Below, piece by piece: positions 1 to 7,786 of a stretch of 40,706 bases of DNA. The position numbers and the translations under genes are program-made. How positions within the stretch are numbered: position 1 is the first letter of the stretch; each line of letters starts with the position of its first letter. The DNA is taken from contig JAISMV010000116.1 in the NCBI GenBank assembly GCA_031276535.1, forward strand, positions 1 to 40,706, read 5' to 3'. The notes beneath the pieces were generated by a model. It did no database searches. It was not told the DNA's origin and worked only from the letters and a program-made list of their open reading frames with translations. The stretch comes from Flavobacteriaceae bacterium (GTDB taxonomy: Bacteria; Bacteroidota; Bacteroidia; Flavobacteriales; Weeksellaceae).

Positions 1-114
1 TAGCGGGCTAAATCAAGAAGAAAAAGTGAAAAAGACGCTCAAAAGAGCTTAAAAAGAATGCAAAATATAATTAGAACCTAAAAATAAATAGTTGAATAAA
101 ATTTAAACAGGCTC
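1..114. mobile_element. Right end of a TIR element (partial, runs off left edge)
   Basis: The first 114 bases are a near-identical inverted copy of the left part of the element at 3821-4011; I count about three substitutions and one 1-base indel. The segment ends at 95-114 in the same 20-base terminal repeat (AATAAAATTTAAACAGGCTC) followed by TAA, the same flank as in the other copy. No transposase is visible here, so this is either one end of a full insertion sequence lying left of the window or another non-autonomous copy. It contains the small hairpin GCTC-AAAA-GAGC. The family is not identified. Confidence 0.6.
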
Positions 115-209
115 TAAATCTATGATAAAATTCATCCGGATGTGGTCTTAACTGGTTAACCCGAAAAATAAGTTCAAATAAAAACCTTAGAAATACATTT
201 ACATTATTG

Positions 210-217
210 TACTTTTG
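210..217 (+). promoter_or_regulatory. Bacteroidota -7 box for hemW
   Basis: TACTTTTG matches the Bacteroidota -7 consensus TAnnTTTG and ends 18 nt before the chosen hemW ATG at 236. No good -33 TTG/TTTG is obvious. The box lies downstream of the element end at 114, so the gene keeps its own promoter. Confidence 0.6.
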
Positions 218-235
218 TACGGATTTGTTTTTACC

Positions 236-1369
236 ATGTCCGGACTTTATATCCATATTCCTTTTTGTATAAAAAAATGCAACTATTGTAATTTTCATTT
301 TTCTACCCGACTGGATTTTAAACCTCAGCTGATCAAATCTATAGGAAAGGAATTGAGTATGAGAAAAGAGGAAATAACTACACCTGTCGAAACCATCTAC
401 TTTGGAGGAGGTACTCCTTCTGTGTTATCTTTTCAGGAATTGGATTTTTTATTTCAAAAAATTAAAGAAAACTATGATGTGTCCCGGACTTCTGAAATTA
501 CCCTAGAGGCTAATCCCGACGATCTATCTAAAGAATATATTGCTTTTTTGCAAAAAAATACTCCGGTAAACCGTCTAAGCATAGGGGTTCAATCTTTTTT
601 TGATGAAGATTTGAAATTTATGAACCGGATGCACAACTCCCAACAGTCCGAGATATGTATAAAGGAAGCAATGGATGCAGGCTTTGAAAATCTCACCATC
701 GATTTAATTTATGGAGGGCAGACCACTTCCGATAAAAGATGGCTTTCCAATCTGGAAAAATCGCTTTCTTTGGGTATCCCTCATATTTCCTCCTATGCTC
801 TGACCGTTGAACCCAAAACGGCTTTTGAAGCCGGAATAAGAAAAGGAAAAATCTCTCCTGTTGATGAAGACAAACAATTCCGTCATTTTGAATTACTTAG
901 AAATGTATTGCCGAAAAATGATTACATCCAGTATGAGTTTTCAAACTTCGGAAAAAAAGGTTTTTTCTCTCAGCATAATATTTCTTACTGGAAAAATAAA
1001 GCCTATTTAGGCATTGGACCTTCTGCTCATTCTTATAACGGAAAAGATAAAAGAAGTTGGAATGTTGCGAACAATATAAAATATATAAAATCTTTGCAAG
1101 AAAATATCCTTCCTCTGGAAGAAGAAACAATAAATGAAAAAACACGTTTCAATGAAAAGATAATGTTGGGATTACGAACTGTTTGGGGAATTAACATTCA
1201 GGATATTGGAAAAGAATTTTCTCCTCTGATTGTCAATCACTTTCATAAAGAATTAAAAAAATTGCAAATGGAAAACAGAATAATAATAAGCAACGATACG
1301 GTAATCATAAACCCTGAATTTTTATTTTTAACGGATGGAATAATTTCCCAATTCTTTTTCGTTGATTAA
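236..1369 (+). CDS. hemW: Radical SAM protein HemW (heme chaperone, formerly 'coproporphyrinogen III oxidase-like')
   Basis: Predicted cytoplasmic radical-SAM protein of 377 aa. The N-terminus carries the cluster-binding CxxxCxxC motif (Cys11, Cys15, Cys18, within IPFCIKKCNYC), followed by the SAM-contacting GGGTPS motif near residue 58 and the HemW-type C-terminal region. By family, HemW binds heme and delivers it to respiratory proteins; it is often misannotated as HemN. The open frame extends upstream to a TTG at 215, but I prefer the ATG at 236: it gives the standard MSGLYIHIPFC start and sits 18 nt after a good -7 box. murI follows after 28 nt but has its own promoter, so the two need not be one transcript. 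Confidence 0.9.
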   Translation: MSGLYIHIPFCIKKCNYCNFHFSTRLDFKPQLIKSIGKELSMRKEEITTPVETIYFGGGTPSVLSFQELDFLFQKIKENYDVSRTSEITLEANPDDLSKEYIAFLQKNTPVNRLSIGVQSFFDEDLKFMNRMHNSQQSEICIKEAMDAGFENLTIDLIYGGQTTSDKRWLSNLEKSLSLGIPHISSYALTVEPKTAFEAGIRKGKISPVDEDKQFRHFELLRNVLPKNDYIQYEFSNFGKKGFFSQHNISYWKNKAYLGIGPSAHSYNGKDKRSWNVANNIKYIKSLQENILPLEEETINEKTRFNEKIMLGLRTVWGINIQDIGKEFSPLIVNHFHKELKKLQMENRIIISNDTVIINPEFLFLTDGIISQFFFVD

Positions 1370-1384
1370 TTCCTAAGAAACTTT

Positions 1385-1392
1385 TACTTTTG
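1385..1392 (+). promoter_or_regulatory. -7 box for murI, nearly leaderless
   Basis: TACTTTTG ends only 5 nt before the murI ATG at 1398. Transcription would therefore start at or next to the start codon. It lies in the 28-nt gap after the hemW stop codon. Confidence 0.6.
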
Positions 1393-1397
1393 CACCG

Positions 1398-2204
1398 ATG
1401 AAAGAGGAAGATCAACCTATTGGCATTTTTGACTCAGGAATGGGAGGACTTACCATTGCCAAAGAAATAAAAAGACTTCTCCCTAATGAAAGTCTGATCT
1501 ATTTTGGAGATTCCAAACATCTTCCTTATGGAGATAAATCTAAAGAAGTTATTATCGAATATTCCGGGCAAATTACCAAATTCCTGTTAGAAAGAGAAAG
1601 TAAGGCTATTGTCATTGCCTGCAACACGGCAACATCCAATGCTTTGAAAGAAGTAAAAGCCTTAGCAAAAGAGAAGAATGTTCCGGTTTATGATGTTATC
1701 TCTCCTGTAGCCGAAAAGATTGCCTTTACTTTTAATCAGAATGTTGGAGTAATTGCCACAAAATCAACCATTGCTTCTCACATTTATAAAAAAAGCATAC
1801 GAAAATTAAACCGTCATATTGAGGTTCAGGAATTGGCAACGCCTCTTCTGGTTCCGGTTATTGAAGAAGGATTCACCAATCATACTATTTCAGATATTGT
1901 CCTTAAAACTTATCTCAATAACAAAAAATTGCAGGATATAGATTCCCTCATCTTGGGATGTACCCACTATCCTATAATCCTGAATGAAGTAAAGCACTTT
2001 TATCAAAATAAGATTCAGGTCATTGATTCCCCTTTTATCGTTGCGAGTTACATTAAACAGGACTTAGGACGAAGAAAGCTGCTGTCATACAACTCAGACC
2101 CTGTTTATAAGTTCTATGTCTCCGATCTGACTCCCACTTTTGCCAAACTTGCAAAAAAATTCTTCGGAACCAATATTAATCTTGAAGTAATTAATATTTT
2201 CTAG
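1398..2204 (+). CDS. murI: Glutamate racemase
   Basis: Interconverts L- and D-glutamate, supplying the D-Glu that MurD (encoded at 18582) adds to UDP-MurNAc-L-Ala. The 268-aa length is normal. The conserved IGIFDSGMGGLT start is present (Asp12, Ser13), and both catalytic cysteines are visible: Cys75 in ACNTATS and Cys188 in LGCTHYP, the latter followed by His190. No ribosome binding site is seen in front of the ATG, which fits the very short leader predicted from the -7 box at 1385-1392. The next gene is convergent. Confidence 0.95.
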   Translation: MKEEDQPIGIFDSGMGGLTIAKEIKRLLPNESLIYFGDSKHLPYGDKSKEVIIEYSGQITKFLLERESKAIVIACNTATSNALKEVKALAKEKNVPVYDVISPVAEKIAFTFNQNVGVIATKSTIASHIYKKSIRKLNRHIEVQELATPLLVPVIEEGFTNHTISDIVLKTYLNNKKLQDIDSLILGCTHYPIILNEVKHFYQNKIQVIDSPFIVASYIKQDLGRRKLLSYNSDPVYKFYVSDLTPTFAKLAKKFFGTNINLEVINIF

Positions 2205-2330
2205 CCGGGTAAAAAACATCACAGGTTGTGTTTTGCTTAGGGTTGTCCGTTGTTTGGCTATAATTACAAAAACACCCGTCGGGCAGGTATTTCTTGCCGG
2301 ATAGCGATGGTTTATTTTTGGGTATTATTG

Positions 2331-2360
2331 AAAAAAAATCCCTTTCGGTTTAGGGGGATT
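2331..2360 (-). terminator. Rho-independent terminator of the EamA transporter gene
   Basis: On the reverse strand AATCCC (2355-2360) pairs with GGGATT (2337-2342) and is followed by eight T residues (2331-2338). The hairpin overlaps the TAA stop codon at 2350-2352. Confidence 0.7.
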
Positions 2361-3216
2361 GTATCTGAGAAATGGCTATTAGTAAAATGGCTATTAATGC
2401 TAATGATAATCCAAAATAATTACGTTTAGACATTTTTTCTTTAAAGAAAAAAATCCCCACGAAACTTCCCAGAATAATAACTCCGAAATTCATACAGGCA
2501 AATACCGTTGAGGGATTATTATGCAATACCTGATGCGCTTTAAGATAAAACAAAATATTACCAAAGTTAAGTAAGCCCAATCCTGCTCCCCAATAGATAT
2601 TTTGTATACTAAACTTTTGTTTTCGAGTTATAATCTGAAATAAAATTATGATGAGGGAGATAATAAAAGCTCCTGAGAATATGATGAACAAAGAGGTCGT
2701 GTAACTAAATCCTTTGAATAATGCTACTTTTTTAAACAATACATCAATAACGCCAAAACCAATAGGAACAATAACCGGATATTGCCATTTGCCGGAAACG
2801 GATTCCGTGCTTTTCCCTGATAAAATTAAAAATATGGATATAAAACCAAGAAATAGTCCTGCTATTTTTAACGATGAAAAGGTTTCTTTAAATATAAGAT
2901 AGGCTGCGGATAAAGAAATAATCAAAGACAGTCTCTGAGCTATGTCTGTTCTTACAATACCTGCATATTTGACAGAGTTTGCCTGAATCAAAAAAACAGA
3001 CGGCAATAAGACGATCAAAGTGACAAATAAAAACCCGGGAATGGTAGATCCCTCTAGATTAAAATCCGGCTTGTATATCCAATAGCTTAATCCTCCTGCA
3101 AAAAAGTAGTTCCATGCGATCATCTGAAAAAAAGCAAAATTCTTGTTCTTTTTACAGATCTTAAATAAAACACCCACCGAAACACTACAGATAATACTAA
3201 AAAATAAATAAATCAT
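2350..3216 (-). CDS. EamA/DMT-superfamily transporter
   Basis: A 288-aa polytopic inner-membrane protein. Hydrophobic segments alternate along the whole length in two similar halves, about ten in all, with a charged mid-loop near residues 135-145. This is the shape of drug/metabolite transporters with two EamA repeats. It begins MIYLFFSIICSVSVGVLFK. The substrate cannot be told from sequence; families of this type export amino acids, sugars or other metabolites. It is transcribed alone, convergent to murI, with a terminator overlapping its stop codon. I found no exact TAnnTTTG box upstream. Confidence 0.75.
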   Translation of the reverse strand: MIYLFFSIICSVSVGVLFKICKKNKNFAFFQMIAWNYFFAGGLSYWIYKPDFNLEGSTIPGFLFVTLIVLLPSVFLIQANSVKYAGIVRTDIAQRLSLIISLSAAYLIFKETFSSLKIAGLFLGFISIFLILSGKSTESVSGKWQYPVIVPIGFGVIDVLFKKVALFKGFSYTTSLFIIFSGAFIISLIIILFQIITRKQKFSIQNIYWGAGLGLLNFGNILFYLKAHQVLHNNPSTVFACMNFGVIILGSFVGIFFFKEKMSKRNYFGLSLALIAILLIAISQIQSP

Positions 3217-3448
3217 TTTTTACTCGTTTTTTATAAAGCACTGAAAATACTCTGTTTAATTTCTGAATCCGGTAAGATTACTCTCAGGAACATCCCCCTG
3301 AAACGGACATCAGAGCATCCGTTCATTGGTTTTTTATAATTTGAGGTGATGATTTTTTGCCTGTTCAAAAAGCGATAATTCTGAAACAACCCCGCTTTTG
3401 CAGATATAAATACCTGAAAATACTAAGACTTACCGGCGTAAAATCATT
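3217..3448. other. Intergenic spacer between two reverse-strand genes
   Basis: No supported gene. A 6-bp hairpin (AACGGA 3302-3307 / TCCGTT 3318-3323) is followed on the plus strand by a T-rich stretch at about 3329-3336, which looks like a weak terminator with no obvious upstream gene. A forward open frame at 3357-3635 runs antisense into the small gene and is judged spurious. Confidence 0.4.
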
Positions 3449-3477
3449 AAAAAAAGCTGCAAAATCTTGCAGCTTTT
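3449..3477 (-). terminator. Strong hairpin terminator of the small membrane protein gene
   Basis: A perfect 11-bp stem, AAAAGCTGCAA (3452-3462) and TTGCAGCTTTT (3467-3477), with a 4-nt loop. On the reverse strand it is followed by seven T residues. It lies 18 nt past the stop of the gene at 3496-3738. Confidence 0.85.
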
Positions 3478-3495
3478 ATTTCTTAATCAGTTTAT

Positions 3496-3738
3496 TTATT
3501 TTGTATAAACTACTTCTACACCTTCCTGTTGCGGAAGAGTTTTTCTTCTTATTTCTTCAGGCTTCACTCCGGCATTTATTTTTCCTTTATTTTCAGCAAC
3601 TCCGAATGTTAACCAATAAGGCAGAATACCAATAAGAAAGGCCAGACACCAAAATCCTATCAGTTCTATTGTTAAGAAAAGTAAAAAGCCTACAAATTTG
3701 GCAAAAGGCCAAGCTCCTATGTAAAGTAGTGTTACCAT
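3496..3738 (-). CDS. Small membrane protein, function unknown
   Basis: An 80-aa protein with two likely membrane segments (about residues 4-20 and 24-46) and a soluble charged C-terminus (about 50-80) ending in VEVVYTK. I do not recognise a named family. Support for a real gene comes from its signals: a perfect -7 box 23 nt upstream and an 11-bp hairpin terminator right after the stop codon, so it is a self-contained monocistronic unit. It sits directly beside the TIR element at 3821-4011, whose insertion lies about 50 bp upstream of the promoter. Confidence 0.7.
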   Translation of the reverse strand: MVTLLYIGAWPFAKFVGFLLFLTIELIGFWCLAFLIGILPYWLTFGVAENKGKINAGVKPEEIRRKTLPQQEGVEVVYTK

Positions 3739-3761
3739 ATCTATATCATGTTGTTTGGGGT

Positions 3762-3769
3762 CAAATGTA
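3762..3769 (-). promoter_or_regulatory. -7 box for the small membrane protein gene
   Basis: On the reverse strand TACATTTG matches TAnnTTTG, with 23 nt between it and the ATG at 3738. Confidence 0.6.
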
Positions 3770-3820
3770 ATAATTTATTTTAGTTTTAGCAAAGAATAAT
3801 TACAAATTTTTACCTACTAA

Positions 3821-4011
3821 GAGCCTGTTTAAATTTTATTCAAATATTTATTTTTAGGTTCTAATTATATTTTGCATTCTTTTTAAGCTCTTTTGAGCGG
3901 CTTTTTCTCTTTTTCTTCTTGATTTTAGCCCGCTAAATCTTCAAATAAAAAGCAAAAAATCCATCTCAAAAATAGCAATAAAAATAATCGCAATAAAATT
4001 TAAACAGGCTC
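3821..4011. mobile_element. 191-bp MITE-like element with 20-bp perfect inverted ends and TAA flanks
   Basis: GAGCCTGTTTAAATTTTATT at 3821-3840 is perfectly inverted at 3992-4011. The element is flanked on both sides by TAA (3818-3820 and 4012-4014), consistent with a 3-bp target duplication. The interior is non-coding and holds two small hairpins: GCTC-TTTT-GAGC, and TTTAGC-CC-GCTAAA near 3925-3938. An inverted near-copy of its left part lies at 1-114. Its small size, lack of an open frame, TIRs and duplication point to a non-autonomous DNA transposon mobilised by an unseen insertion sequence. TNA-type duplications occur in some IS5-family groups, but I cannot assign a family. Confidence 0.7.
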
Positions 4012-4141
4012 TAAAAAGAGAGATTTCGATAATCTCGTTGCTTATTCCGGCGTTTTTTTTAGCTGTCACATAATTCTTTTCAGCCGTAGCGCTGTTGTAT
4101 TAAAATTTAGTTTATATTTATGTCTGTTTTAATTGGGGATT
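4012..4141. other. Leader region of the acyltransferase gene
   Basis: Contains a 6-bp hairpin (GAGATT 4020-4025 / AATCTC 4031-4036) and an eight-T run at about 4053-4060, possibly a displaced terminator next to the inserted element. A one-mismatch -7 box, TATATTTA at 4113-4120, lies 21 nt before the ATG at 4142. Confidence 0.35.
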
Positions 4142-5299
4142 ATGGGAACGAATAATCGTTTGTTGTCTTTAGATGTTTTACGGGGGATAACCATTGCCGG
4201 AATGATCTTGGTAAATAATCCCGGTTCGTGGAGTTATATCTATGCTCCTTTGGCACATGCTAACTGGAACGGATTAACCCCTACAGATCTGGTATTTCCT
4301 TTTTTCATGTTTATTATGGGAATTTCCACGTATATTTCCCTTAAGAAATACCAGTTTCGACACAATTTTGCAACTTTACAAAAGATACTAAAGCGGGTAA
4401 GTGTTATTTTTCTCATCGGGGTGGGTATTGCCTGGCTTTCTTTGTTTTTCAGGATTTATCACGATTCCGGGGAATTGCCTTTTTGGCAACGATTGGGAAC
4501 TGCAGCCTGGAATTTTGAAAATATTCGGATTTTAGGGGTCATGCAACGGTTGGCTTTAACTTACGGCGCTACGGCTTTAATAGCCATTTTTATCAGGCAT
4601 AAATATATTCCGTATGGAGCCGGGGGAATTTTATTCCTCTATTTCTTTATTCTTTATTTTGGAAATGGGTTTGAAAAAAGCGGAAATAATATTATTTCCA
4701 TTATTGACCGGGCAATTTTAGGGGTTAATCATATGTATAAAGATGGGGGAATTGCTTTGGATCCGGAAGGATTGTTGAGCACCATTCCTTCTGTTTGTCA
4801 TGTGTTGATCGGCTTTTATTGTGGGAAAATGACTTTGGAAACTAACGACAATTTCAAGCGCATTCTTCGTTTGTTTATTTTTGGGACTATTTTGACCTTT
4901 TCAGGTTTTCTCCTTAGTTATGGCTGCCCTATCAACAAAAAAATATGGTCTCCTACTTTTGTTCTGACAACCTGCGGATTGGGAGCCAGTTTTCTTGCCT
5001 TATTAATCTGGATTGTTGATTGTAAGGGATATAAGAAATGGTCTCTTTTCTTTGAATCTTTCGGAGTTAATCCTCTTTTTATCTATGTAGCTGCCGGAGT
5101 TATTTCTATACTGATACGAAGTATATATTTTACTTATTCAGGCGAATCCGTGAATATTCAAAAGTATGTTTATTCAATCATTCTGCAACCTGTGTTAGGT
5201 GATTATTTCGGTTCTTTTGTGTTTGCTCTTGGCTTTATAACCATATGCTGGTTAATCGGATATATTCTGTATAAGAAGAAGATCTTTATAAAAATATAA
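4142..5299 (+). CDS. DUF5009/HGSNAT-like membrane acyltransferase
   Basis: A 385-aa integral membrane protein of the family related to heparan-alpha-glucosaminide N-acetyltransferase. The diagnostic N-terminal block is visible: RLLSLDVLRGITIAGMILVN, then PGSW, then HANWNGLTPTDLVFPFFMF. About ten hydrophobic segments follow. Members are thought to move acetyl groups across the membrane onto sugars; the bacterial substrate is usually unknown, with amino sugars of wall or host glycans plausible. The frame opens at a TTG (4133), but the ATG at 4142 is preferred because it places the conserved block at the usual distance from the N-terminus. The gene stands alone, between the TIR element and a tRNA operon that points toward it. 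Confidence 0.8.
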   Translation: MGTNNRLLSLDVLRGITIAGMILVNNPGSWSYIYAPLAHANWNGLTPTDLVFPFFMFIMGISTYISLKKYQFRHNFATLQKILKRVSVIFLIGVGIAWLSLFFRIYHDSGELPFWQRLGTAAWNFENIRILGVMQRLALTYGATALIAIFIRHKYIPYGAGGILFLYFFILYFGNGFEKSGNNIISIIDRAILGVNHMYKDGGIALDPEGLLSTIPSVCHVLIGFYCGKMTLETNDNFKRILRLFIFGTILTFSGFLLSYGCPINKKIWSPTFVLTTCGLGASFLALLIWIVDCKGYKKWSLFFESFGVNPLFIYVAAGVISILIRSIYFTYSGESVNIQKYVYSIILQPVLGDYFGSFVFALGFITICWLIGYILYKKKIFIKI

Positions 5300-5333
5300 G
5301 TAAATCGGGAATCAAATGCAAAAGTTAGGGGCT

Positions 5334-5375
5334 AAAAAAATGCATTAAAAATAAACCGTTTATTTTTAATGCATT
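5334..5375. terminator. Bidirectional terminator between the acyltransferase and tRNA operon
   Basis: A perfect 17-bp hairpin, AATGCATTAAAAATAAA (5339-5355) and TTTATTTTTAATGCATT (5359-5375), with a CCG loop. Seven A residues at 5334-5340 become a T tract for reverse-strand transcripts leaving the tRNA genes. It can also stop the converging acyltransferase transcript. Confidence 0.85.
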
Positions 5376-5384
5376 ATGTTTCTT

Positions 5385-5461
5385 TGGTGATCGCGAAAGG
5401 ATTCGAACCTTTGACCGTCTGCTTAGAAGGCAGATGCTCTATCCAGCTGAGCTACGCGACC
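5385..5461 (-). tRNA. tRNA-Arg (anticodon TCT)
   Basis: The cloverleaf is readable on the reverse strand. Acceptor arms GGTCGCG and CGCGATC pair with one G-U. The anticodon stem TCTGC/GCAGA closes the loop CTTCTAA, giving anticodon TCT. The T-loop is GGTTCGAATCC and the discriminator is A. Of the six tRNAs in the window this is the only one whose 3' CCA is encoded in the DNA (5385-5387). Last gene of the Ser-Pro-Arg operon. Confidence 0.95.
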
Positions 5462-5475
5462 TTCTGAAAAATTTG

Positions 5476-5548
<73 letters not shown>

Positions 5549-5583
5549 AATCTATTTTTTTTCTGTGTTTACCGTGTTTACAG

Positions 5584-5666
5584 CGGAGAGTGTGGGATTC
5601 GAACCCACGCGACTCGAAAGCCGACAGTTTAGCAAACTGTTCCGTTAACCACTCCGGCAACTCTCC
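5584..5666 (-). tRNA. tRNA-Ser (anticodon GCT)
   Basis: On the reverse strand, acceptor GGAGAGT pairs with ACTCTCC. The anticodon stem ACAGT/ACTGT encloses TTGCTAA, giving GCT. A long variable arm follows the anticodon stem (about 5601-5620) and the discriminator is G, both as expected for serine. The CCA is not encoded. First gene of the tRNA operon. Confidence 0.95.
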
Positions 5667-5696
5667 AAATCCGGCCAACTCGACCAAATTGGAGTG

Positions 5697-5704
5697 CAAA
5701 AGTA
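5697..5704 (-). promoter_or_regulatory. -7 box of the Ser-Pro-Arg tRNA operon
   Basis: On the reverse strand TACTTTTG (TAnnTTTG) lies 30 nt upstream of the 5' end of tRNA-Ser. It is divergent from the amidase promoter at 5769-5776. Confidence 0.65.
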
Positions 5705-5768
5705 GTAGTAAGATTTTACTTATGCAAGTATTTTAAAAAATTTTTAAACTAATCTTATTTAGGTTTTA

Positions 5769-5776
5769 TACTTTTG
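5769..5776 (+). promoter_or_regulatory. -7 box of the amidase-era operon
   Basis: TACTTTTG ends 16 nt before the ATG at 5793. No clear -33 element is seen. Confidence 0.65.
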
Positions 5777-5792
5777 CTATTAAATAATTCTT

Positions 5793-6716
5793 ATGAAACA
5801 TTTAATTAGACTGTTTTTTTTATTTGCGGCATTAACGGTGATAAGTTGTAAAACTCAGAGTAAGATTATAGTGAATACTAAAATTGTACGGGACACTATT
5901 TATGTGAGCGATATAAACCCTAAATATCAGGTTATTACGGAAGCCAGCCTCCCTAAATATGTGATTTCAAAGAAAAATTTCCCATCGGCTGCATATAATA
6001 ACAGGATTAAATTTCTAGTTTTTCATTATACGGTAGCTGACTATCCTAGATCCGTAAAGATCTTAGCTAAAAACGGGGTGGTAAGTTCTCATTACCTGAT
6101 AACAGACCAGCCTAATGATACTATAGATATTTTAGTAAGTGAAGATAAAAGAGCCTGGCATGCAGGAATAAGCTCCTGGAACGGAACAGAAAATCTAAAC
6201 GATACTTCTGTCGGTATTGAAATTGTGAATAAAGGATATACTTATGTCGGAGATTCCATGGTTTTTGAACCTTTTTTCGATTATCAGATAGAAAAAGCAG
6301 CGGTTTTATCCAAAAACATAATCGACCGGTATGAAATTGAGCCTGTAAATGTCGTCGGTCATAGTGATATTGCCCCGTTCCGAAAACAAGATCCGGGACC
6401 GATGTTTCCCTGGGAAGAATTATACACGAAATATAACATCGGAGCATGGTATGATGTAGTTGACAAGCAGTGTTTTCTTGACGAATATATTCCGGATATA
6501 TACCCGTATAATTCTGCTTTGGAATTTCAAAAGGCTTTACAAAAATATGGATATAAAATATCTTTAACAGATATTTGGGACAAGGAAACCTGGCTGATCA
6601 TACGGGCATTCCAATGGCATTTCAGACCGGAAAAGGCTGACGGAATTGCAGATGCCGAAACTTGGGCTATTTTACAGGCTCTCAATAAAAAATATCGTTC
6701 AAAAACCCCATTCTAA
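5793..6716 (+). CDS. N-acetylmuramoyl-L-alanine amidase, lipoprotein (AmiD-like, with peptidoglycan-binding domain)
   Basis: A zinc amidase (Amidase_2/AmpD fold) predicted to cut the MurNAc-L-Ala bond of peptidoglycan or muropeptides. The 307-aa protein begins with a lipoprotein signal (LTVISCK, acylated Cys19), so it should be membrane-anchored in the periplasm. Zinc ligands are His78 (FHYT), His190 (VGHSD) and Asp200, with Lys198 as the catalytic lysine; the H-x7-K-x-D spacing equals that of E. coli AmiD. The C-terminal part (about 230-302) looks like a PG_binding_1 domain. era follows after 10 nt and probably shares the transcript. Its natural role could be wall recycling or turnover. Confidence 0.88.
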   Translation: MKHLIRLFFLFAALTVISCKTQSKIIVNTKIVRDTIYVSDINPKYQVITEASLPKYVISKKNFPSAAYNNRIKFLVFHYTVADYPRSVKILAKNGVVSSHYLITDQPNDTIDILVSEDKRAWHAGISSWNGTENLNDTSVGIEIVNKGYTYVGDSMVFEPFFDYQIEKAAVLSKNIIDRYEIEPVNVVGHSDIAPFRKQDPGPMFPWEELYTKYNIGAWYDVVDKQCFLDEYIPDIYPYNSALEFQKALQKYGYKISLTDIWDKETWLIIRAFQWHFRPEKADGIADAETWAILQALNKKYRSKTPF

Positions 6717-6726
6717 CTAAAAAATT

Positions 6727-7614
6727 ATGACACATAAATCCGGATTTGTAAGTATTGTAGGAAAACCCAATGTAGGAAAATCTACTTTGATGAACCAGCT
6801 GATGGGAGAAAAATTATCCATTGTTACTTCAAAAGTACAAACCACCCGACACAGAATTTTTGGAATCTGGAATGATGAAAATACTCAGATTATATTTTCA
6901 GACACCCCCGGAATCATTCATAAACCGGCGTATGAATTACAGGAAAAGATGAATGACTTTGTAAAGGAATCTTTTGAAGATGCAGATATTATTTTATTTT
7001 TAGCGGAGCTCGGAGATGAAAAAAATCCTTCCGAATATCTGATAAAAAAACTAAACTCCGTCCGGGTTCCCGTAATTGTTTTAATAAATAAGACCGACCT
7101 GTCAAAAGAAATCCGCCATATTACGGAAAGCGTAGAGTTCTGGCACGAGCAATTACCGGAAGCGGAAATCCTTCCCGTTTCTGCCCTGCATAACATAAAT
7201 ACGGAATTGATCCTCCCAAAGATAGTGGAATTATTGCCGGAAGCGCCTCCTTTCTATGATAAAGAACAATTTACCACTTTGTCTGAACGGTTTTTTGTGA
7301 ATGAAACCATTCGTGAAAAAATATTGCTTTATTACCAAAAGGAAATTCCGTATTCCGTAGAAGTGGTTACGGAAAGTTTTAAAGAGGAAGAAGGTATTAT
7401 CCGGATAGATTCTGTTATTTATGTGGAAAGAGACACACAGAAGGGGATACTGATTGGTCATAAAGGTAAGAAAATACAGAAAGTGGGCACCGAAGCCCGA
7501 TTGGATCTGGAAAAATTTTTCAACAAGAAAATATATCTTTCTCTTTTTGTTAAAGTAAAAAAGGACTGGCGATCCAACGAGCGGGATTTAAAACACTTTG
7601 GGTATTCCAAGTAA
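6727..7614 (+). CDS. era: GTPase Era (30S ribosome assembly)
   Basis: A 295-aa GTPase that binds near the 3' end of 16S rRNA and checks late 30S maturation. Visible are G1 GKPNVGKS (12-19), G3 DTPG (59-62), G4 NKTD (121-124), and a C-terminal KH domain with the GHKG loop at 244-247. Length is normal. It is the second gene behind the amidase, 10 nt apart. Confidence 0.96.
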   Translation: MTHKSGFVSIVGKPNVGKSTLMNQLMGEKLSIVTSKVQTTRHRIFGIWNDENTQIIFSDTPGIIHKPAYELQEKMNDFVKESFEDADIILFLAELGDEKNPSEYLIKKLNSVRVPVIVLINKTDLSKEIRHITESVEFWHEQLPEAEILPVSALHNINTELILPKIVELLPEAPPFYDKEQFTTLSERFFVNETIREKILLYYQKEIPYSVEVVTESFKEEEGIIRIDSVIYVERDTQKGILIGHKGKKIQKVGTEARLDLEKFFNKKIYLSLFVKVKKDWRSNERDLKHFGYSK

Positions 7615-7623
7615 TGGAATATC

Positions 7624-7655
7624 TTTTCAGAAAGAAACTATCAATCTTCTGAAAA
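7624..7655 (+). terminator. Possible weak terminator after era
   Basis: A 9-bp stem, TTTTCAGAA (7624-7632) and TTCTGAAAA (7647-7655), with a 14-nt loop. Only a delayed T-run (about 7662-7666) follows, so termination is uncertain. Confidence 0.4.
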
Positions 7656-7759
7656 ACAGGTTTTTATTTAACGATAAAAGGAGAGATTACTGTCTTGAGC
7701 CTATCGGTTTTTCCTTATATTTTTAATTTTTCGACCGTCCTTATTTCAACTGATATTCT

Positions 7760-7767
7760 TATATTTG
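7760..7767 (+). promoter_or_regulatory. -7 box of the TPR membrane protein gene
   Basis: TATATTTG (TAnnTTTG) ends 19 nt before the ATG at 7787. Confidence 0.6.
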
Positions 7768-7786
7768 TCAAAATTTTTGATTCCTA

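Noticed and set aside
3357..3635. Forward 92-codon frame
   Set aside because: It runs through the terminator hairpin and antisense to the small membrane gene.
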